A DNA stretch of 8,173 nt from Actinomycetes bacterium (GTDB lineage Bacteria > Actinomycetota > Acidimicrobiia > Acidimicrobiales > RAAP-2): the NCBI GenBank assembly GCA_021800645.1, contig JAJYYT010000087.1:1-8173 (forward strand), read 5' to 3'. This document shows, one piece after another, positions 1 to 5,765 of the stretch (position 1 is the first letter of the stretch; each line of letters begins with the position of its first letter). Under the pieces are notes generated by a model. The model searched no databases, was not told where the DNA came from, and was given only the letters and a program-made list of their open reading frames with translations. A program made the translations under genes and the position numbers.

Positions 1-317
1 ACGTGCCGGGGCTCCGGGACTCCGTCCGCGCGTCCGGGGGGGTGCTCGTCGCCCCGAACCCCGCTGCGCTCGCCGAGCGGGCGGCGGCGCTGCTGCCGGG
101 GTGGATGGAGCGGCTGCCCGAGGTGGAGGCGGGGGGGGGCCAGGGGTGGTCGGAGGTCGCCCACCGAGTCCTCTCCGCGGCAGCGCCGGCGGTGCCGGCT
201 CGGCCGGTGTTACCCGCTCGGGAGAGCCGGTCGTCACCTGCAGGCGGCGCGCGACTGGCCGGGGCGGCGCCGAGGGACGAGCTCGTGCTCCGAGAAGCGG
301 GTGAGGGAACACTCTGA
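1..317 (+). CDS. GT4-family glycosyltransferase, C-terminal fragment (5' end outside window)
   Basis: The reading frame is open from the first base (first complete codon at position 3) to a TGA at 315-317, so about 104 C-terminal residues are visible. The opening segment, with GLRDSV followed by GGVLVAPNPAALAERAAALL, matches the end of the C-terminal Rossmann domain of GT-B glycosyltransferases: the usual pattern is a G-G-x-x-D-x-V loop, a V-x-P glycine turn and an ALA helix. The later W-x-x-V-A-x-R-x-L helix is the usual closing helix of the GT4 family. Members transfer a sugar from a nucleotide donor to an acceptor in the cytoplasm. After that helix comes a tail of about 45 residues rich in Pro, Arg and Ala, probably disordered. 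The stop lies 17 bases inside the next gene, which points to co-translation. A run of nine G at 131-139 lies inside the coding region. The family call is fairly safe; sugar and acceptor are unknown. Confidence 0.72.
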   Translation, partial: VPGLRDSVRASGGVLVAPNPAALAERAAALLPGWMERLPEVEAGGGQGWSEVAHRVLSAAAPAVPARPVLPARESRSSPAGGARLAGAAPRDELVLREAGEGTL

Positions 318-3300
318 ACACCTCCGCCTGCTCCCCCCCACCGAACAACGGGCCGCGGTCGGACGACAGCCGCCTGCCGAATCACCGGGGCGGTCCTCGG
401 TGACCGTCCTCGACCGGACGGCCGCGGCGCAGGCTGACCTCGACGAGGACGGCACCCCTCCCCCCGACCGCCCGCCGGGCAGCTCCGGGAAGCTCTGGCG
501 GCCGTCCCGTCGACGCGTCGCAGTGGCGCTCGCGCTGGCCGGCCTGCTCCTGGTCGGACTCGCAGAGGCGTTCCCGCCGGGCAACCCACAGAACGTCCTG
601 GCGGACGCAGGGGTAGTCGCGCTGGTCGCTGCGGCGGTGCTCGAGGTGCTCCCGAGCTCGGCGTCTGGCGGCGGACGCGTGGCGAGCCGGCCCGAGCCCC
701 CAGGGCCCCAGGCTCGGGCCGGGCGACGAGCCTGGCGCTGGACACTGCTCGGCGTCGGGGCGGCCGCGGGGCTGGTCGCCCAGACCTGGTTCCGCGCTGG
801 TACTGCGATCGCCGGGGGCGACATCGCGCCACCGATCGGGACGGCCTGGATCGGCCGCCTCTTCGCGCCGATCGCCTGGTCGGGGACGAACCTGGGTGGC
901 CCCGGCCAGGCCGAGGGCCAACTCCCCTGGGCGGCTCTCGACTGGGCAGTGCACGTGGCAGGGGGATCGGGCGCGCTCGCGCAGCGCCTCTGGCTGACGC
1001 TGCTGCTCGCGGCGATCCCCCTCGCAGCTGCTGCACTGGCGCGCGCGCTCAAGCTGGGCCCGGCGGCGGGTGTCGCCACGGCGCTCCTCTACGCGTTCAG
1101 CCCGTACGTGCTGAGCAACGTCGACGTGAACGACGTCTACCTCGTCGCGATGGTCCTCCTCGCCGCGCTGCCGGCAGTCCTGCTGGCAACCGCGACGCGG
1201 TCGGTCCCGCTCTGGGTGACGATCGCCGGCTTCGTGCTCGCCGCACCCTTCGTCGGCTTCGCGTACGCCAACCCGCCGCTGGTCGGAATGCTGGCGGGGA
1301 CGCTCCTCTTCACACCACTGCTCGCATGGCTGCGCTTCGGCCGGAGCGCCGCAGCTCGCTCCCTCTTCGCGCTCGCCGTCGCTGGCCTTGCGCTCGTCGG
1401 CGCCTCTGCGTACTGGCTCGTCCCGGACCGAGTCGCCGTGACCGTGGTGGCAACCGGGGAGCTCTCGTCGCTCTCCCGGTGGGGGTTCACCGAGGGTCGG
1501 GCCACACTCGCGAACGGGCTGTGGCTCAACAACTCCTGGGGATGGCGATTCCCGGCCTACTACCCCTACGCACGGGACTTCGCTCGCCTGCCCCTCGTCC
1601 TGGTCCGACCGCTGCTGCCGCTCGTGAGCTTCGGCGTGCTCACCGTGTGGCGGGGTCAGGACGAGCGAACGGAGCGCCTCAGGCAAACGGCTGCCGGTAT
1701 CGCACTTCTCACGCTCGTCATCATGGTGTTGAGCACCGGTACCCATGCGCCCGGAGACCTGCTCTTCGACCCGCTGTACTCCCTCCCCTACGGCTGGTTG
1801 CTCCAGGAGCCCGGCCGGTTCCTGATGCTGGCCTCGCTCGGCACCGCGCTGCTCGTCGGGATCCTGGTGGAGCAACTTCGTCGACCCGCCGCGGAGCCAG
1901 TCCTTGGCACAGCCGAGGGCGTCCGGACCCGGAGAGCGCGCCCCCTGAGCGGTTCACAGGGTCTCGCCCTCACCGCAGTGGCAGCCGTCGCCCTGGCGAG
2001 CTTCCCACTCTGGACGGGAGCAGTCGTGCCCGGCGCTCGGCCGCCCTTTCCCTCCTCCCACGTCCGGGTCCCCCCGTACTGGGAGGCGCTCGCGTCCTAC
2101 CTCAACTCGACGGCAGCTCCGGCGGGACATCTCCTCGTCCTGCCACCCGACGACTTCTACCAGATGCCCTACACCTGGTACTACGGCAACGACGGCTTCA
2201 TCGAGAACCTGCTCGACCGACCCGTCGTGGACCCGAGCGGCCAGGGCTACGACCAAGTGTCCAACGAGCTGCTCGCCGCGGTACAGCTCGAAGCCGAGGC
2301 GCTCAGCGCACGGGACTGGGGGGAAGCGGCGCGGCTGCTCGCAGCCACAGGCACCCCGCTGATCCTGGTACGAGGCGACATCGAGGCGGGCTTCCCGGAC
2401 CGACAGATCACCTCCCCAGCCCTCCTCGTGGCTCGCCTGCAGCAGGATCCACTGGCGCACCTCGTCCATCGCTCAGGGCCGCTCTTCGTCTTCGCACTTC
2501 GGCGTACTGCGAAGGGCACCACCGGCTTCGCCACCATCAACACGACTGCCCCGGACCTGCGGACCCTCGCCCTGCTCCCGAGCAACACCTCGCTCGTGAG
2601 CGAGCCACCCGTCGCAGGACACCTCGCCGTCTACCAGCTCCCGCCGGTCGCCACCTGGCGTCTCTCCGGAGGAACCCTCACGACCTCGGTCATCGAGCAC
2701 CCAGGGCGGCACTACCGGATCGCCGTGCTGGCGATCCGACCCCCGCCGCGCCGGCTCACTGCGCGCGACCTCCACGCGGCAGTCGGGCGCGGGCGGGAGG
2801 CACAACGCGTGCTCCGGATTGGCGTACCAGTCGGGCCGTCGCTGCTCCGGGATGGGAACTTCGCGGCCGGGCCGTGGGGTCCCGTTGGCAACTGCGATGA
2901 CGCCACAGCCGTTGCGCCCCCGAACATCCTGAACGCCACGGTTCTGCCACACGGCGGCCCTGGGGGGGCATTGGCGGCCCTGCGCCTGAACGCAACCGTC
3001 GACGCCGCCTGTGAGGCACAGCACCTCGACTGGCACGGGGGAGATCTCCTCCTCAGGCTGTCGACGAGGTCGATCCCGGGGGCACCAGCAGCGGTCTGCG
3101 TGTGGGAGCAGCCGGTCGACCGCTGCGCGGCCGCCAACCCGCTCCCTACTGGGCCAGGTTGGCAGTCCTACAGCACCGTCATCCACCCGGACCCCGGAAC
3201 CACCGAGCTGTCGCTCTTCCTCTACGCGTTCGTGGACTCCCCCGGGCAACATTCCGTCGAGGAGTATGCAGGCGTGACGGCGCGCTCGCTCCCCTTCGCA

Positions 3301-3603
3301 CCAGCGGTGGCCGTCCTGGCGTCGCCGATCACGCCGGGACCTCACGAGCAGCTCCTCGTCGCGAACACGGGCTTCTCGACCGCGTGGTTCGGGCCGGCCG
3401 GCGAGCACGTCGTCGTGGACGGACTGCGGAACGGGTGGGTACAGCCGGGAGCCTTGACGAACTCCGGTCCACCAGCGAGTGCCACCTACAGCCTCGTCGA
3501 GCACGAGTCGAGGGACGAGATCGGGCTGGCCGTTGGTGCACTCGCGTTGGCAGGCGCTGCCCTCGCACTCGGGCGCAGACGAGGGTGGGTGGGGGCGCGA
3601 TGA
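301..3603 (+). CDS. Large GT-C/AftD-like polytopic membrane glycosyltransferase, putative
   Basis: 1100 residues from GTG 301. Residues 1-70 are hydrophilic and Pro-rich, probably cytoplasmic. About 12-13 hydrophobic segments follow between residues 73 and 571 (for example 73-91, 99-117, 226-248, 279-298, 354-374, 464-479, 506-524, 553-571). The loop after the third segment carries GGDIAPP (Asp174), the position where GT-C enzymes usually keep a catalytic acidic residue. The LLYAFSPYVLSN stretch (262-273) is typical of this superfamily. Residues about 590-780 are a soluble extracytoplasmic part with DDFYQMPYTWYYG, LLDRPVV and ILVRGDIEAG, resembling by layout the corresponding part of AftD-like (DUF3367) arabinofuranosyltransferases. 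Residues 848-998 look like a carbohydrate-binding beta-sandwich, opening with LLRDGNF and holding all four cysteines of the protein. A last membrane segment (1074-1091) is followed by RRRGWVGAR. Such enzymes use polyprenyl-phosphate sugars outside the cytoplasm. GTG 400 is an alternative start; neither has a strong ribosome binding site. Sugar specificity is unknown, and a non-enzymatic relative is possible. Confidence 0.75.
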   Translation: MREHSEHLRLLPPTEQRAAVGRQPPAESPGRSSVTVLDRTAAAQADLDEDGTPPPDRPPGSSGKLWRPSRRRVAVALALAGLLLVGLAEAFPPGNPQNVLADAGVVALVAAAVLEVLPSSASGGGRVASRPEPPGPQARAGRRAWRWTLLGVGAAAGLVAQTWFRAGTAIAGGDIAPPIGTAWIGRLFAPIAWSGTNLGGPGQAEGQLPWAALDWAVHVAGGSGALAQRLWLTLLLAAIPLAAAALARALKLGPAAGVATALLYAFSPYVLSNVDVNDVYLVAMVLLAALPAVLLATATRSVPLWVTIAGFVLAAPFVGFAYANPPLVGMLAGTLLFTPLLAWLRFGRSAAARSLFALAVAGLALVGASAYWLVPDRVAVTVVATGELSSLSRWGFTEGRATLANGLWLNNSWGWRFPAYYPYARDFARLPLVLVRPLLPLVSFGVLTVWRGQDERTERLRQTAAGIALLTLVIMVLSTGTHAPGDLLFDPLYSLPYGWLLQEPGRFLMLASLGTALLVGILVEQLRRPAAEPVLGTAEGVRTRRARPLSGSQGLALTAVAAVALASFPLWTGAVVPGARPPFPSSHVRVPPYWEALASYLNSTAAPAGHLLVLPPDDFYQMPYTWYYGNDGFIENLLDRPVVDPSGQGYDQVSNELLAAVQLEAEALSARDWGEAARLLAATGTPLILVRGDIEAGFPDRQITSPALLVARLQQDPLAHLVHRSGPLFVFALRRTAKGTTGFATINTTAPDLRTLALLPSNTSLVSEPPVAGHLAVYQLPPVATWRLSGGTLTTSVIEHPGRHYRIAVLAIRPPPRRLTARDLHAAVGRGREAQRVLRIGVPVGPSLLRDGNFAAGPWGPVGNCDDATAVAPPNILNATVLPHGGPGGALAALRLNATVDAACEAQHLDWHGGDLLLRLSTRSIPGAPAAVCVWEQPVDRCAAANPLPTGPGWQSYSTVIHPDPGTTELSLFLYAFVDSPGQHSVEEYAGVTARSLPFAPAVAVLASPITPGPHEQLLVANTGFSTAWFGPAGEHVVVDGLRNGWVQPGALTNSGPPASATYSLVEHESRDEIGLAVGALALAGAALALGRRRGWVGAR

Positions 3604-5765
3604 GCACGCCGTCAGGACCGACGCTGCTCAGGTGCCTGTCCGATGAGCGCGCCGCCGAGGTCACGGTGGTGGTGCCGACCCGGAACGCCGCCCCCACGCT
3701 CGGGGCGTGCCTCGCCTCGCTCCGCTCACAGTCCGAGCGGTGCGTGGTCGTGGTCGTGGACAACCACTCCGAGGACGAGACACAAGCAATCGCCTGCCGG
3801 CTCGCCGACGTCGTGGCGGTCGCGGGGCCCGAGCGCTCGGCGCAGCGGAACCTCGGAGCGGCGCTGGTCCCAGCCCCGTTCCTCGGCTTCATCGACGCCG
3901 ACATGGTCGTGGGCAGGGAGGTGGTGGCCGAGGCAGTCGCAGCGCTCCGGACCGGCGCAGGCGCCGTGATCGTGCCCGAACGCTCCTTCGGCGAGGGTTT
4001 CTGGGCCGAGGTCCGGGCGTTCGAGCGCTCCTTCTACGTCGGGAGCGACAGCGTCGAAGCGGCCCGGTTCTTCCGGCGGGAGGTGTTCGAGGAGGCGGGA
4101 GGCTTCGACGTCGGGGGACTCCCGGGGGGCGAGGATTGGGACCTCACCGGTCGCGTCCGCCAGCTCGCATCGGTCGAACGGGTGACCACCATGATCGAGC
4201 ACGACGAGGGGCGGCCGACCCTCCTCGACCTCTGGCGGAAGAAGGCGTACTACGGCCCGGGGCTTCGTGAGTACGTGGGGACGCATGGCACGTCGAGCCT
4301 CGGGGCCCTCGATCGCCCGTACCTGCGGCGGCCCACCCTGCTCCTCGGCCGCGGACCTCGGCTGGGCGCGGGGCTCGTCCTCCTCAAGACCGGTGAGGCG
4401 GTCGCTGCCGGGATCGGGATACTCCGGAGTGCGCGCGGCCCGCGGCTTCCCAGCACTGGTCGCTCCCGAGCGGGAGGTTCCAGGCCGGCTGGAGAAGGGG
4501 CGCTCCCGGCGGCAGTCGCCGTCGTCTCCTTCGGGCCCGTGCTCCAACCGAACTCCGGACTCCCCGTGCGCGCGAACACCACCGTGGGGAGCTTGGCAGG
4601 ACTCGGTATCCGGGTCTCGCTCGTCAGTACCTCGCCCGAGACCCGCGCTGGTCGGGACGGGGAGCCGGAGACCATCCGCGTCCTCCGGAGGCCACTCCGG
4701 CTCGGGTTCTCCCTCGAGCTCGTCCGTGTCGTCCGGGCGCTCGCTCGCGAGGTGGATTGCATTGTCGTGGAATCGGCGCTCCTGTTGCCTGCGGTGCTCC
4801 TCGGGCGGCGCGGGGTGCCCGTCGTCTGGGACACGAACGAGTGCGAAACGCTTCACTACTCTCGCCTCCCGCGGCGCCCCGCAGTCCTTGCACGGCTCGG
4901 CGCGTGGTGGCTGCTGGAACAGCTCGCTGCAAGGTCGAGCGCTGCAGTCGTTGCGATCAGCGAGGCCGAGGCGGTGTCCTGGCGGGCGTACTTTCCGGCC
5001 TGCCGGGACAAGGTCGTCGTCGTGCCGCACGCGCCACCCCGGCGAGCGACCCAACCGTCGCCACGGGAAGACAGCTGGGGCCCGCGGTCGCTTGTCGGGG
5101 GCGATGCGTCCCCGGGGTCGGCCCCTCCGAGTCTGGACCGTGCACCCGCCGGCCCCCGCCTAGTCTTCGTGGGTGCAACCGTGGGGAAGCACAACGCGGT
5201 CGCGGCGAAGTGGCTGGTGGCGACGCTCGCACCCCTCCTCCCGGCCAACACCTCCTTGGTCCTGGTCGGTGAAGGAACGGACCGGATCGTCGAGATGCTC
5301 TCGCGGAACCAGAGGATCGCGTGCACACTGGTCGGACTTGGCTTCGTCGCGGACGCCGACGCCGTCATCGGGGCGGCAGATCTCTGCCTCGCTCCACTCG
5401 CAGCCGGGGCGGGTGTGAAGACGAAGGTGCTCCACTACCTGGCCCACGGCAAGCCGGTCGTCGGCACTCCGGCTGCATTCGAGGGGATCGAAGGTGCACC
5501 GGGGACCGTCTCGGTCCCACTCGACGCGCTCCCACGCGCCGTCCTCGATGCAATTGGCCAAGAGCGAGGCGGCGAAGAGCGAGCGGCGCTTGCCGCAGCT
5601 CAGGCTCGGTGGCTCGACGCGCACCACGGCGAGCGCGTGGTCTCGACCGCATGGGAGCGGGCACTGCGCGCCATCGTCGCTCCCGGTGCCGACGCTCGAC
5701 CTGCGCCCGGAGCAGCTGGCGGCCCCGTTGCTGCAGGGGCTCGTGCCTCGGAGGGTACGCGGTGA
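3600..5765 (+). CDS. Bifunctional GT2-GT4 glycosyltransferase fusion
   Basis: 721 residues from ATG 3600, which overlaps the upstream stop as ATGA. A G-rich stretch (3581-3595) could serve as ribosome binding site. Residues 20-280 form a GT2 (GT-A) domain: VVPTRN (24-29), VVDNHSEDE (52-60), a metal-binding DAD (99-101), FFRREVFEEAGGFD (157-170) and GGEDWDL (176-182), whose acidic residues would supply the catalytic base. A semi-hydrophobic stretch at about 246-275 may touch the membrane. Residues 281-303 are a Gly/Arg/Pro linker. Residues 304-695 form a GT4-like (GT-B) domain: N-lobe with VVWDTNE (408-414) and VVAISEAE (450-457), a Pro/Ser-rich inter-lobe insertion (about 480-518), and C-lobe with FVGATVGKHN (523-532) and GVKTKVLHYLAHGKPVVGTP (605-624). 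A disordered Ala/Gly tail ends it. I infer two successive cytoplasmic sugar transfers to one acceptor. No good internal start exists near the junction, so the GT4 half should depend on the fused reading frame. Substrates are unknown. Confidence 0.88.
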   Translation: MSTPSGPTLLRCLSDERAAEVTVVVPTRNAAPTLGACLASLRSQSERCVVVVVDNHSEDETQAIACRLADVVAVAGPERSAQRNLGAALVPAPFLGFIDADMVVGREVVAEAVAALRTGAGAVIVPERSFGEGFWAEVRAFERSFYVGSDSVEAARFFRREVFEEAGGFDVGGLPGGEDWDLTGRVRQLASVERVTTMIEHDEGRPTLLDLWRKKAYYGPGLREYVGTHGTSSLGALDRPYLRRPTLLLGRGPRLGAGLVLLKTGEAVAAGIGILRSARGPRLPSTGRSRAGGSRPAGEGALPAAVAVVSFGPVLQPNSGLPVRANTTVGSLAGLGIRVSLVSTSPETRAGRDGEPETIRVLRRPLRLGFSLELVRVVRALAREVDCIVVESALLLPAVLLGRRGVPVVWDTNECETLHYSRLPRRPAVLARLGAWWLLEQLAARSSAAVVAISEAEAVSWRAYFPACRDKVVVVPHAPPRRATQPSPREDSWGPRSLVGGDASPGSAPPSLDRAPAGPRLVFVGATVGKHNAVAAKWLVATLAPLLPANTSLVLVGEGTDRIVEMLSRNQRIACTLVGLGFVADADAVIGAADLCLAPLAAGAGVKTKVLHYLAHGKPVVGTPAAFEGIEGAPGTVSVPLDALPRAVLDAIGQERGGEERAALAAAQARWLDAHHGERVVSTAWERALRAIVAPGADARPAPGAAGGPVAAGARASEGTR
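5750..5755 (+). promoter_or_regulatory. Shine-Dalgarno site for the GT2-methyltransferase gene
   Basis: GGAGGG ends six bases before the GTG at 5762. It lies inside the last codons of the upstream gene. It fixes GTG 5762 as the start: the frame is open further upstream, but the first GT2 motif begins only seven residues after this GTG. Confidence 0.7.

Noticed and set aside
382..1875. 497-codon open frame on the - strand
   Set aside because: It lies entirely opposite the large membrane protein gene. Its product is a featureless Glu/Arg/Gln/His-rich sequence, as expected from the complement of a GC-rich membrane-protein gene.
1326..2900. 524-codon open frame on the + strand in another frame
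   Set aside because: It overlaps the membrane protein gene and its product is an Arg/Pro/Ala-rich sequence without domains. It is a frame-shifted shadow.
2958..2974. Seven-G run in the membrane protein gene as a second slippage site
   Set aside because: Shorter tracts of this kind are expected in such GC-rich DNA, and the frame continues normally on both sides.
2473..3504. 343-codon open frame on the - strand
   Set aside because: Antisense to the C-terminal part of the membrane protein. It shows no motif and no ribosome binding site that stands out.
3102..3599. Upstream extension of the GT2-GT4 frame to ATG 3102
   Set aside because: The extra residues are Arg-rich, overlap the coding region of the membrane protein and lack any domain. 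ATG 3600, with its ATGA overlap, begins about 20 residues before the first GT2 motif and fits the family.
3726..5054. 442-codon open frame on the - strand
   Set aside because: It is antisense to the GT2-GT4 gene, whose motifs are clear. The antisense product is charged, Pro-rich and has no recognisable domain; GC-rich third positions create such frames.
5321..5761. Upstream extension of the GT2-FkbM frame
   Set aside because: The residues before 5762 overlap the GT4 domain and have shadow composition. GTG 5762 has a GGAGGG six bases upstream and starts just before VVPCYNE.
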